Shown piece after piece: positions 9,671 through 17,972 of a stretch of DNA of 64,000 bases. The notes below the pieces were generated by a model. The model was not told the DNA's origin. It ran no database searches and was given only the letters and a program-made list of their open reading frames with translations. Positions within the stretch are counted from its first letter, which is position 1. Each line of letters starts with the position of its first letter. The stretch is taken from positions 1 through 64,000 of the forward strand of contig NZ_JAGGOG010000016.1 of NCBI RefSeq assembly GCF_018614655.1, in the 5' to 3' direction. The translations under genes and the position numbers were made by a program. The stretch comes from Pseudomonas fluorescens. GTDB taxonomy: Bacteria > Pseudomonadota > Gammaproteobacteria > Pseudomonadales > Pseudomonadaceae.

Positions 9671-10115
9671 CGCTGTATCCTTTCGCCCAATGACCGAGGC
9701 GGACCTCGACGCCGTACTGAAAATCGAATACGCGGCGTTCAGCCATCCCTGGACCCGCGGGATTTTTCTCGATGGGTTGGGCAAGTACCAGATCTGGCTG
9801 ATGTTTGACGGTGAGCAGCAAGTGGGGCATGGGGTGGTGCAGATCATCCTCGATGAAGCCCATTTGCTGAACATCACCGTCAAGCCGGAAAACCAGGGCC
9901 GCGGCCTGGGCCTGAAATTGCTGGAACACCTGATGTCCCGGGCTTATGCAGCCAATGCGCGGGAATGCTTTTTGGAGGTGCGTGACAGCAATACCGGCGC
10001 GTTTCGGTTATATGAGCGTTATGGGTTCAACGAGATTGGTCGCCGGCGGGATTATTACCCCGCTGTCGGTGGCCGCGAAGATGCGGTTGTCATGGCCTGC
10101 ACCCTGGTCGATTAG
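9663..10115 (+). CDS. rimI: RimI, ribosomal protein bS18 alanine N-acetyltransferase
   Basis: 150-residue GNAT enzyme that acetylates the N-terminal alanine of ribosomal protein S18. The acetyl-CoA loop is visible as ENQGRGLGLKLL at about residues 78-89. The C-terminal half has the RimI pattern with RLYERYGF and a RRDYYP segment. The ATG overlaps the end of the preceding gene. Confidence 0.9.
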   Translation: MSDAVSFRPMTEADLDAVLKIEYAAFSHPWTRGIFLDGLGKYQIWLMFDGEQQVGHGVVQIILDEAHLLNITVKPENQGRGLGLKLLEHLMSRAYAANARECFLEVRDSNTGAFRLYERYGFNEIGRRRDYYPAVGGREDAVVMACTLVD

Positions 10116-10148
10116 ACGCAACAACCCATGTGTGGGAGCGGCGGTGCT

Positions 10149-10553
10149 TCAACGATTGCCATCTACCGGATCCCGCTCCGCCATCTCCGCTTCATCCAAG
10201 CCGTTTCCGCCGCCAATATCATCCTCATCGACGATACTCAGGTCCCAATCGGCCTGTTCGCCTTCACCTTCTTCCCGGGCATCCCGTGCGCCATCCTCAC
10301 GAATCAGGGTTTCCGGGCTCATGTCATCATCGGTCGACTCATGATCATCGGTCGAAGCCCCGGTCATGCCGGCCTCTCGCACCCGTTCGTCGGGCATCAA
10401 GTGCTTGCGCTCCCGACGTGGAATTTCATCGCCAATCTCCGCCGTCGGCTCCTCCTCGTCGAAGTCCAGCTCCCGCATCGAGCCCATGCGGTCCTCGTTG
10501 TCATCAATCGGCTCCGGTTGCGGTGCACCGTAGGGACGTCGTGATTCAGTCAT
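10149..10553 (-). CDS. Acidic hypothetical protein
   Basis: A strongly acidic, probably disordered protein of about 134 residues (MTESRRPYGAPQ start), rich in Asp, Glu and Gly with no membrane segment or signal peptide. I choose the ATG at 10553 because GAGGAA lies five bases upstream; another ATG at 10559 would be almost on top of that site. The gene has the position of PA4677 between rimI and the carbonic anhydrase (from memory). Function unknown. Confidence 0.75.
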   Translation of the reverse strand: MTESRRPYGAPQPEPIDDNEDRMGSMRELDFDEEEPTAEIGDEIPRRERKHLMPDERVREAGMTGASTDDHESTDDDMSPETLIREDGARDAREEGEGEQADWDLSIVDEDDIGGGNGLDEAEMAERDPVDGNR

Positions 10554-10705
10554 GACCATTCCTCATACTGTGGGGCTTATAGTGTGTGGACAGGCACTAC
10601 ACACTAAGATTCAAGGTAATTACGGTTTGGCTATCTGCATTTTGGGCGTGACCCCGACGGGCGGTCGTCTGTCAAAGCTGCGCATCATTCCTGAGGCTTT
10701 CCCTG

Positions 10706-11350
10706 ATGAACGAACTACAAGACCTGCTTGATAACAACGAACGCTGGGCGGATGCGATCAAACAGGAAGATCCCGAATTCTTCGCCAAGCTCGCCCGCCA
10801 GCAAACCCCGGAATACCTGTGGATCGGCTGTTCGGATGCCCGTGTGCCGGCCAACGAGATCGTCGGCATGCTGCCCGGTGACCTGTTTGTGCACCGCAAT
10901 GTGGCCAATGTCGTGCTGCACACCGACCTCAACTGCCTGTCGGTGATCCAGTACGCCGTCGATGTGCTCAAGGTCAAACACATCCTGGTCACCGGCCACT
11001 ATGGCTGTGGCGGTGTGCGCGCCTCGATGCAGGACCGTCAGTTGGGTCTGATTGACGGCTGGCTGCGCTCGATCCGCGACCTCTATTACGAAAATCGCGA
11101 AGTGCTTGCCCAATTGCCCACGGAAGAGGAGCGGGTTGACCGCCTCTGCGAGCTGAACGTGATCCAACAAGTGGCCAACGTCGGCCATACCAGCATTGTG
11201 CAAAACGCCTGGCACCGCGGGCAGAGCCTGTCGATCCACGGTTGCATCTACGGGATCAAGGACGGGCGCTGGAAAAGCCTGAACGCCACCATCAGTGGTT
11301 TCGAACAATTGCCGCCGCAATATCGCCTGCGCCCGGTCGGCGCGGTTTAG
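10706..11350 (+). CDS. can: Beta-class carbonic anhydrase
   Basis: 214-residue enzyme interconverting CO2 and bicarbonate. Zinc ligands are visible as C42 and D44 (CSDARV, with the Asp-Arg dyad D44/R46) and H98 and C101 (GHYGCGG). Length and motifs fit E. coli Can. Its stop codon overlaps that of the convergent SET-domain gene. Confidence 0.95.
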   Translation: MNELQDLLDNNERWADAIKQEDPEFFAKLARQQTPEYLWIGCSDARVPANEIVGMLPGDLFVHRNVANVVLHTDLNCLSVIQYAVDVLKVKHILVTGHYGCGGVRASMQDRQLGLIDGWLRSIRDLYYENREVLAQLPTEEERVDRLCELNVIQQVANVGHTSIVQNAWHRGQSLSIHGCIYGIKDGRWKSLNATISGFEQLPPQYRLRPVGAV

Positions 11351-11862
11351 GGGCGTTTACGTTTACGCCATTGCTCCATAAACAGCTGGCCATCGGCATT
11401 CAGGGGCTCCTTCATGCCGGTGATCCAGCCTCGGCAGTTGAGTTCGTCGCAGCGGCAGGCGAATTGCTGGGGCAGTTCGTCTTCGGTGCTGGAGTAATCC
11501 ATGGTCAGCACTGTACCGGGGGGGATCGGCTGGACCGACCACAGCTCCAGCTCGCTGATGTCGAGGAACACGTTCGGGTTGCATGAGTGCGACAGCAAAC
11601 CGCTGAACCACCGGTCGTACAGGTGAATGCGAGAGGAAATCTGCAGGGTATGCAGTTGCCGCTCACTCAGCGCATAACCGGACACTTTGGCGATACGTAC
11701 CCGACTGTCGAAAGCGGTCCTGGATTCGATCCCCGGGCCGTAGCGGGTCTGTACTACCTGAAAGTCGCGCGTCGACGGATAGCCAGGCTTGTCGAGCAGG
11801 GTTTCAAAGGGGTAAAGGCAGTCACTTGCAACAGGCGCCTTATCCATGGCTTGAGTTTTCAT
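11347..11862 (-). CDS. SET-domain protein (putative protein lysine methyltransferase)
   Basis: 171 residues from the ATG MKTQAMDK. The C-terminal half carries SET hallmarks: LLSHSCNPN (the NHSxxPN substrate/SAM-site motif), then GTVLTMDYSSTE with the catalytic-type DY, then a post-SET cysteine cluster CRCDELNCRGWITG that would bind zinc. SET proteins are typical of eukaryotic histone methyltransferases but occur in bacteria; the target here is unknown. The start could lie upstream at 11922, but that extension looks non-coding. Confidence 0.75.
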   Translation of the reverse strand: MKTQAMDKAPVASDCLYPFETLLDKPGYPSTRDFQVVQTRYGPGIESRTAFDSRVRIAKVSGYALSERQLHTLQISSRIHLYDRWFSGLLSHSCNPNVFLDISELELWSVQPIPPGTVLTMDYSSTEDELPQQFACRCDELNCRGWITGMKEPLNADGQLFMEQWRKRKRP

Positions 11863-11957
11863 CACTCTCCTGAGTTTTGCTGCACTGGCCTGCGGGTAGT
11901 GATTGGCATGCCGGCCATGCAACTGATGGGTTCAGCTCAAGATTCGTTGAAGTGGCA

Positions 11958-11995
11958 GCCAATATCTACTGTCAAATCTGACAGTAGATATTGGC
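11958..11995. repeat. Perfect 17-bp inverted repeat
   Basis: Arms 11958-11974 and 11979-11995 are exact reverse complements around a four-base AATC spacer, followed by TATTTTT on the plus strand. The stem is AT-rich. It lies between the 5' end of the SET gene and the 3' end of the next minus-strand gene. A terminator reading rightwards would face no plus-strand gene that needs one, so an operator or a mobile-element relic is also possible. Confidence 0.7.
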
Positions 11996-12023
11996 TATTT
12001 TTCGCGTAGGAAAATGTCTGCCC

Positions 12024-13193
12024 TTAGAGCGCGGGGGCGCTGATGGACGGTGCGGGTGCCGAGCCTTTTAACTGTTTCAACTGGGCTCGGATGCCTGGCG
12101 TGGCACATTTGGCATTGGCCTGCTCGGGCGTCAGCTCGCGAATCGAGGTGTAGAACAGTTCGCAGGTCTGCTCCTTACGCGTCACCTGCCACGTGTTCAT
12201 GCAGGCTTTGAGTTGCACGTTGGCATCGCTGCCCGGTCTTTGACCCATTGCCGCCTGCCAGCAGGCCGCGCTCAAGTCCAGGCCCATGACCTTTAAGCCC
12301 GCCTCATCGGCCTTTTGCTCGTCGCCGTCATAGGTGTCCGGGTTGGCGGCATACCAGATGTAGCTGGGATGGTTGGCACCCAATACCGCCACCTTGCTGT
12401 CTTCGGTCGGGCTGATCTGTGCCAGGCCCAGTACGCCTACGGTTTGATCGTACTGCTGCTTGATCCAATTGCGCACCGGCGCGCCAAACGCCACCATGGG
12501 TAACGAGCCGTTGGCCTGCTGGCTGAGCTCCTTGACCATCCGTGTCTGGTACTCGGTGAAGTAGCTATAGACGCCCTCCAGATCCTTGCCAGCGGTGGAC
12601 GGGGCGGCAATCGGGGCGATATCAATGATGGTCTGGTACTCCGGCGTCTGGGTCGCCGGAATACCGTTGGCTGTGAGCAAGGTGGCCCAGCGGTCGGTGG
12701 TGGCCGACTCCAGGTAGTCCTGGAAATGGGTCAGGGAGTAATCCGGCGGAAAATGCATCAGCTCGATGCTTTTGCGGTTTTCCAACGCCATGCCCAATGG
12801 CAGGAACAGGTACCAGCTGAACTGCCACTTGCCGTCGCTGTTGAGTTTGCTGGCGCCTTGATAGGCGAGGTCCGCCGTGTTCAGTAGGGTGGTCAACGGC
12901 TGATCATAGCTGTCCGGTACGCCACTGAAGGTCGCGAGGACCTTGTCCTGATCGGTTTTTACGCTGACTTTCGCCCGGCTGTAACCGTCACGTTGCAAGC
13001 TTTGGTTCAGGTAGTGCTCGACGGTCTGCTCCAGTGTCATCGGCCGAAAACAGATGACGCTGCAGTTGTTGGGGTAAGCGAACAATTGGGTGACCCGTTG
13101 CGGAGTGCCCAGCGGTACCTCGACATCAGCGTGTACGACCGCACTCAAGGTCAGTGCGGCCAGGGTGAAGGACAGCCTGGTCAGTTTAAACAT
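12024..13193 (-). CDS. Secreted hypothetical protein
   Basis: 389 residues with a clear Sec signal peptide (MFKLTRLSF, hydrophobic core, cleavage after VVHA near residue 22), so it is periplasmic or exported. The mature part has six to eight Cys residues, including CSVIC near residue 44 and CELF near 341, which suggests disulfides. I recognise no catalytic motif. It follows the phosphoesterase gene on the same strand after a gap of about 120 bases and may be co-transcribed. Confidence 0.75.
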   Translation of the reverse strand: MFKLTRLSFTLAALTLSAVVHADVEVPLGTPQRVTQLFAYPNNCSVICFRPMTLEQTVEHYLNQSLQRDGYSRAKVSVKTDQDKVLATFSGVPDSYDQPLTTLLNTADLAYQGASKLNSDGKWQFSWYLFLPLGMALENRKSIELMHFPPDYSLTHFQDYLESATTDRWATLLTANGIPATQTPEYQTIIDIAPIAAPSTAGKDLEGVYSYFTEYQTRMVKELSQQANGSLPMVAFGAPVRNWIKQQYDQTVGVLGLAQISPTEDSKVAVLGANHPSYIWYAANPDTYDGDEQKADEAGLKVMGLDLSAACWQAAMGQRPGSDANVQLKACMNTWQVTRKEQTCELFYTSIRELTPEQANAKCATPGIRAQLKQLKGSAPAPSISAPAL

Positions 13194-13316
13194 GCTTGAT
13201 TCCTTGTCAGCGAATGCCCGTCTGCGCGGGATGAATGCCCACCCTCACACAGTAGCGTCTGACCAGGAAAAACGTGCAGTAAATATGCTTTTTTGCCGGG
13301 CAATCGGCAAAACTCG

Positions 13317-15017
13317 CTACACCGTGAAGTGCAGGGCGTTACTCAAATCTCCCATGGGCTTCTGGCCTCGGGCGATCATCGCGTCATCACGCTGCTTGAG
13401 ACCGTCAAGCTTCTCCAGTTGGAAGACCCGAGTGATCAGGCGCAGGGTCGATGCCGTGTCATAGACCGTGTGGTCCACCATGCCCTTGCGGGCGAAAGGC
13501 GAGACCACCAGCGCCGGCACGCGTGATCCCGGGCCCCAGCGATCGCCTTTGGGCGGCGCCACGTGGTCCCACCACCCGCCGTTTTCATCGACGGTGACAA
13601 TGATCACCATGTTCTGCCACTGCGGGCTTTCCTGCAGCACCTTCAAGGCGCGGGCGATATGCCGGTCGCCCGAGGCCACGTCGGCGTAACCGGCGTGCAT
13701 GTTGAGATTGCCCTGGGGTTTGTAGAAGGTCACGGCGGGCAGCTTGCCGGCCTCGGCATCGGCGAAAAACTTATTGGTGCTCGACTCCTCCCCCAGACCA
13801 CCGTCGCGCAAGCGCTTGTTGCGCTCGGTCGGGTTCTCTGGCCCTTGCTGCTTGAAGTAGTTGAAGGGCTGATGGTGGTACTGGAAGTTCGGAATCTTCG
13901 GAATACCGCCTGAGTCCTTGAACTGGTCCAGGGTCGCTTGCCAGGCACCGGCGTACCAGGCCCAGTCGATGTTCTTTTTCGACAGCTTGTCGCCGATGTG
14001 TTCGTGGGTTTGCGGTACCAGCACGTTGGGCAAATCAGGCTTGGAGTAGTCCGGATGCTCTGGGTCGCGGATCCAGGTTGGCCAGTAGGGCGGGGCCAGG
14101 GTGTTTACGCCGTAGCCGTCGGGTGTCAGCGCGCTGGGGCCGAATTGCGGCGGCCCGGTCATGGCGCTGGCCGGGGATTTATCCAGAGGCTTGAGACGCG
14201 GATCCATCGGGTCGTCACTCTGCAACGCGGCGATCTGTGCCTTGGCCACCGATTGGGCCGCGTTCGGATAAAAAGGCGCCGTGGCGCTGATCAAGTACTG
14301 GTGGTTGAGGAACGAGCCACCAAAGGCGCCCTGGAAAAAGTTATCGCAGAGCACAAACTCCTTCGCCACGTCCCACAGCCTGAGGGCGTAGCGGCTCTGG
14401 GCGTAATGCCCCATGACCAGGCCACCGGCGTCGCCCCAGGCCACGAAACCATCGTTCTTGCCGCCATTGATCTGCATCTGGTTCTGGTAGAACACATGCC
14501 ACAAGTCGCGGGTGACCAGGCTCAGGGGCAGGTCTTCGCCATTCGGGCCCTTGAGGGGGAACGGGGCGTTGGGCAGGTTTTCCTGGAATTGCACTTCGCT
14601 GGGATAAGTCACCCCATCCACGCTTTGCGGACCGACCTGCAATACGCCGCCCCAGGCTGGGGGCAGGGTGCTGAGCAGGCTGCCATCGCGATCACGTTGT
14701 TGATACTCGGCGGCAGAAAGCGCCGACAGCGGTTTTTCAACGCCTGGAAAGTCGGCAAACAGGTTATTGAAACTGCGGTTCTCGGCGTAGATCACCACCA
14801 CGGTTTTCACCTGCTCGCGCAATGCCTTGTCCAGCTCTTGGGGCGTCAGCGGCCGCTCCACCGGTTTGCCCGGCGCTTCGCTGGTATTGCCGCAGGCACT
14901 TAAGGTCGCGCCCACTCCCAGCACCGCCGCCCCTCCCAGAAAACGCCGCCGGCTGGTGTCGACCGGCGGTTTGGTTGCCGTTTCGGGGGAAGGGCGGTCT
15001 TCGTGCTCGTCACTCAT
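13317..15017 (-). CDS. Tat-exported phosphoesterase (phospholipase C / AcpA acid phosphatase family)
   Basis: 566 residues. The N-terminus has a twin-arginine signal (SRRRFLGG at 23-30) followed by a lipobox-like LSAC at about residue 42, so it may be a Tat-exported lipoprotein. The phosphoesterase core starts with VVVIYAENRSFNNLFAD, holding the nucleophile-side ENRSF motif. The metal-site segment VTVDENGGWWDHVAPP lies near residue 477. This fits acid phosphatases and phosphatidylcholine-type phospholipases of the AcpA family; the substrate cannot be read from sequence. Confidence 0.88.
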   Translation of the reverse strand: MSDEHEDRPSPETATKPPVDTSRRRFLGGAAVLGVGATLSACGNTSEAPGKPVERPLTPQELDKALREQVKTVVVIYAENRSFNNLFADFPGVEKPLSALSAAEYQQRDRDGSLLSTLPPAWGGVLQVGPQSVDGVTYPSEVQFQENLPNAPFPLKGPNGEDLPLSLVTRDLWHVFYQNQMQINGGKNDGFVAWGDAGGLVMGHYAQSRYALRLWDVAKEFVLCDNFFQGAFGGSFLNHQYLISATAPFYPNAAQSVAKAQIAALQSDDPMDPRLKPLDKSPASAMTGPPQFGPSALTPDGYGVNTLAPPYWPTWIRDPEHPDYSKPDLPNVLVPQTHEHIGDKLSKKNIDWAWYAGAWQATLDQFKDSGGIPKIPNFQYHHQPFNYFKQQGPENPTERNKRLRDGGLGEESSTNKFFADAEAGKLPAVTFYKPQGNLNMHAGYADVASGDRHIARALKVLQESPQWQNMVIIVTVDENGGWWDHVAPPKGDRWGPGSRVPALVVSPFARKGMVDHTVYDTASTLRLITRVFQLEKLDGLKQRDDAMIARGQKPMGDLSNALHFTV

Positions 15018-15110
15018 TGCTGGGAGTCCCTGCTGGCTAGTTGTTGCAAGATATTTCGCCAGAACGGTAGCAATGGAATGTGACGGAACGAAGACAGAAC
15101 TGTTATTGGG

Positions 15111-16529
15111 CTATGGCATCACCGGCGGCAAATACTTCAACGTCGTCCCCAGCGCCCACAGCAGAAACAGCACCAACGGCGTGTGCACCAGCAACTGCAC
15201 AAACGAAAAGCCAATCAGATCCCGCGCCTTCAATCCCAATACTCCCAGCAGCGGCAGCATATAGAAGGGGTTGATCAGGTTCGGCAATGCCTCGGCGGCG
15301 TTGTAGATCTGTACTGCCCAGCCCAGGTGATATTGCAGGTCATTGGCCACTTGCATCACGTAAGGCGCTTCGATGATCCACTTGCCGCCGCCCGACGGGA
15401 TAAAGAAGCCGAGCACCGCCGAGTACACGCCCATCAACAGGGCGTAGGTGTCGTGGGACGCGATGGAGGTAAAGAAGGTCGAGATATGGTGAGCCAGGGT
15501 CTGGCCGTCGCCGCCTTTGACCACGGTCATCAGTGCCGCGATCGAGCCATACAGCGGAAACTGGATCAGCACCCCGGTGGTGGTCGGCACCGCTCGGGCC
15601 ACTGCATCGAGGAAGCTGCGCGGGCGCCAGTGCAACAGCGCGCCGACCATCAGGAACAGAAAGTTGTAGGTGTTCAGCCCGGAAATGGCACTGATCGCCG
15701 GCTTGGTCGAGAACTCATGGAACAGCCACCCGGCCGCGAGCAACGCCAGCAGAATCGTCAGCAACGGGCTGTGCTCCAGCCATTCACCCGGACGGCTCGG
15801 CGGCTGTGGCTTGGGCAGATTGAAGGCCGGATCAACCCCGCAGGCCTTGGCGTCACGGGCGCTGTTCGGCCCTGGTGCGGTAGCGTAGGCGATGATCAGC
15901 GAGACCACGATCAGAGCCAGCAACAGCACGCCGGACTGCCAGAGAAAGATGGTGTCAGTGAAGGGAATCATCCCGGTGATCGACAGAATCGACGGCGGCA
16001 GGCTGGCGGGGTTGGCCTGCAATTGAGCCGCCGACGAGGATAGCCCCAGCGCCCAGACCGCGCCGAGCCCCAGATAAGCCGCAGCACCCGCCGCGCGGTA
16101 GTCCATGCGCAAGTCCGTGCGCCGGGCCAACGCCCGCACCAGCAGGCCGCCGAACACCAGGGACAAGCCCCAGTTGAGCAGCGAGGCCACCATCGAGATC
16201 AGCGCCACCCACGCCACGGCAGAACGGCCGTTTTTCGGGATACGCGCCAAGCGGTCAATCAACTTGACCGCAGGCGGCGAACTGGCGACCACGTAGCCGC
16301 CAATCACCACGAAGGCCATTTGCATGGTGAACGGGATCAGGCTCCAGAAACCATCGCCAAACGCCTTGGCCGCCTCGGTCGGCGCGGCACCCATGCTTAA
16401 CGTCGCCACGGCGACAATGATCACGGCGAGGGCAGCAAACACCCAGGAGTCAGGAAACCAGCGCTCGGCAAAGTTCGAGCAACGCAGGGCGAAACGGGCA
16501 TAGCGGCTATCTTCGATATCAGCGGCCAT
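15111..16529 (-). CDS. atoE: AtoE-type short-chain fatty acid transporter
   Basis: 472-residue inner-membrane transporter of the AtoE family with about 12 hydrophobic segments. The start is well supported: GGAG lies seven bases before the ATG. The segment FIPSGGGKWIIEAPYV near residue 375 is typical of the family. No acetoacetate-CoA transferase genes accompany it, so the substrate (acetoacetate, butyrate or similar) is inferred only from the family. Confidence 0.85.
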   Translation of the reverse strand: MAADIEDSRYARFALRCSNFAERWFPDSWVFAALAVIIVAVATLSMGAAPTEAAKAFGDGFWSLIPFTMQMAFVVIGGYVVASSPPAVKLIDRLARIPKNGRSAVAWVALISMVASLLNWGLSLVFGGLLVRALARRTDLRMDYRAAGAAAYLGLGAVWALGLSSSAAQLQANPASLPPSILSITGMIPFTDTIFLWQSGVLLLALIVVSLIIAYATAPGPNSARDAKACGVDPAFNLPKPQPPSRPGEWLEHSPLLTILLALLAAGWLFHEFSTKPAISAISGLNTYNFLFLMVGALLHWRPRSFLDAVARAVPTTTGVLIQFPLYGSIAALMTVVKGGDGQTLAHHISTFFTSIASHDTYALLMGVYSAVLGFFIPSGGGKWIIEAPYVMQVANDLQYHLGWAVQIYNAAEALPNLINPFYMLPLLGVLGLKARDLIGFSFVQLLVHTPLVLFLLWALGTTLKYLPPVMP

Positions 16530-16637
16530 GAAGCTACTCCAGATTTTTATGATTATGGTGGGGCGCAGGGCCGCAGGAGGGCCCTTGGGTTCAGTTGCCC
16601 ACAGTAAATCAAACCGGGGAGAAAATGGCAGCCCGTT

Positions 16638-17105
16638 TCAACCGGCCTGAGGCTTGGGATTACCCCGAAGAATGAAGTGCCGGGAAAACCCCAGTCGACG
16701 ACTGACCCCAGCGGGCTCGGAGACCAGTGGCAAGCGAAACTGCGGGTGTTGCAACAGCTCCAGGCGCCAGGTGGTATCGCCAATAAACCGAAAGCTCAGG
16801 GTGTCGCCATCGCCCAGTAGCAAGTCGTGAAAATGCCCGCTGCTGTACGCCCCGCCCAGTGTCGCCGAATCCAGCAGCGCGCCACGTTCGTCGAGCAGAT
16901 GAATGTTGAGGCCTTCTTCGAACGGCACATCATCCGTCAGAAACAGCAGGTAAAAGCTACGCCATTGCACCGCGGCTTCCAGTACCGCGCCGCTGACGAG
17001 GGTGCCACTGGCGACGCCCTGCAACAGCACTTCGCTGGCAGGAATCACCTCTTCATCGGCACCAGGCTGATGCCGGACGCTGACCTCTGAAGCCAACCGC
17101 ATCAT
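16638..17105 (-). CDS. Hypothetical protein paired with a glycine-zipper protein
   Basis: 155 residues, predicted soluble and beta-rich with no signal peptide or membrane segment. Its start lies nine bases after the stop of the upstream glycine-zipper gene, so the two form a two-gene operon. I do not recognise the family. An immunity or accessory role to the upstream membrane-active-looking protein is possible but only positional inference. Confidence 0.6.
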   Translation of the reverse strand: MMRLASEVSVRHQPGADEEVIPASEVLLQGVASGTLVSGAVLEAAVQWRSFYLLFLTDDVPFEEGLNIHLLDERGALLDSATLGGAYSSGHFHDLLLGDGDTLSFRFIGDTTWRLELLQHPQFRLPLVSEPAGVSRRLGFSRHFILRGNPKPQAG

Positions 17106-17114
17106 TGCGTCCCC

Positions 17115-17822
17115 TTAAAAGAGCATATCCATGCCAAAAGCGGCCAATGCACCACCGACAAAGGCGCCAACGGTGACGCACACCGGCGCTCCAGGCCCGC
17201 AGGCCAACCCGGCCAAGGCCCCCGACGCCATACCGCCGACAATTCCCGCGCCCGTGACGGCAATCTCCCGGCCAGCCGCCTGGGTCTTGTCTTCGGCACT
17301 CATCACGTTATAAACCGAAACCGCGATCGACAGCACAATCAGCCCGCGTCCGAAGCGGGACAGGTTGCGCATGGTGGCGGTAACCCGGGGGTTGGACTTG
17401 CCAGCCGATTTGACGATTTCGGCGTACACCGCGTTCTGCTGTGACGCCGACAAGCGGCTGAAATCCGCCGTCGGCCCATGCAGTTGCAGCGTCTTGCGCG
17501 CCACCAACTCGTTGAGCGTCTTGCCCTCACTCTTCAACTGCTGGGCCATGGCCCGGCCAACCGGCGTGCTGCGCGCGCGGATGATTTCCATGATGGCGTT
17601 GCGCGCCTCTTGCGCCTGGGACGCGGCCTGGGTCCAGGTCAGACGACCGCTGGCCACCTGCATGCGCAAATCATCGGCCATCAACTTGATGCGCTGGGTA
17701 TAGGCCAGGCGTGCGCTGGCATCGATACTCAGGTGGGTACCGATGCTGGCGACTTCAGCCTGCAGCGCCTTGATCGAACTTTCAAAGGCGGCTTGTTGCT
17801 GACTCTGCACAGGTGTCGTCAT
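17115..17822 (-). CDS. Glycine-zipper hypothetical protein, possible membrane-active effector
   Basis: 235 residues from MTTPVQSQQQ. The first 150 are helical and charged. The last 75 hold a hydrophobic helix (LIVLSIAVSVYNV) followed by a Gly/Ala-rich stretch with repeated GxxxG spacing near residues 190-230, the layout seen at the C-termini of many polymorphic toxins and pore-forming effectors. The frame stays open upstream, and an ATG at 17930 (MVYANPGAINP) would add 36 plausible residues; neither start has a strong ribosome site. Toxin function is inference only. Confidence 0.6.
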   Translation of the reverse strand: MTTPVQSQQQAAFESSIKALQAEVASIGTHLSIDASARLAYTQRIKLMADDLRMQVASGRLTWTQAASQAQEARNAIMEIIRARSTPVGRAMAQQLKSEGKTLNELVARKTLQLHGPTADFSRLSASQQNAVYAEIVKSAGKSNPRVTATMRNLSRFGRGLIVLSIAVSVYNVMSAEDKTQAAGREIAVTGAGIVGGMASGALAGLACGPGAPVCVTVGAFVGGALAAFGMDMLF

Positions 17823-17972
17823 GGCGGGCCTGCATTCGTCCGTGAGGGTGATCGAGTATGCCGCTGGAGATCGTCGGGTGGAAGAACCTCCGCCAATCGG
17901 GTTGATCGCGCCAGGGTTTGCGTAGACCATGCCCCCGCGTACCGTTATCTCTTTAATATTCAGAGTTTCGTC

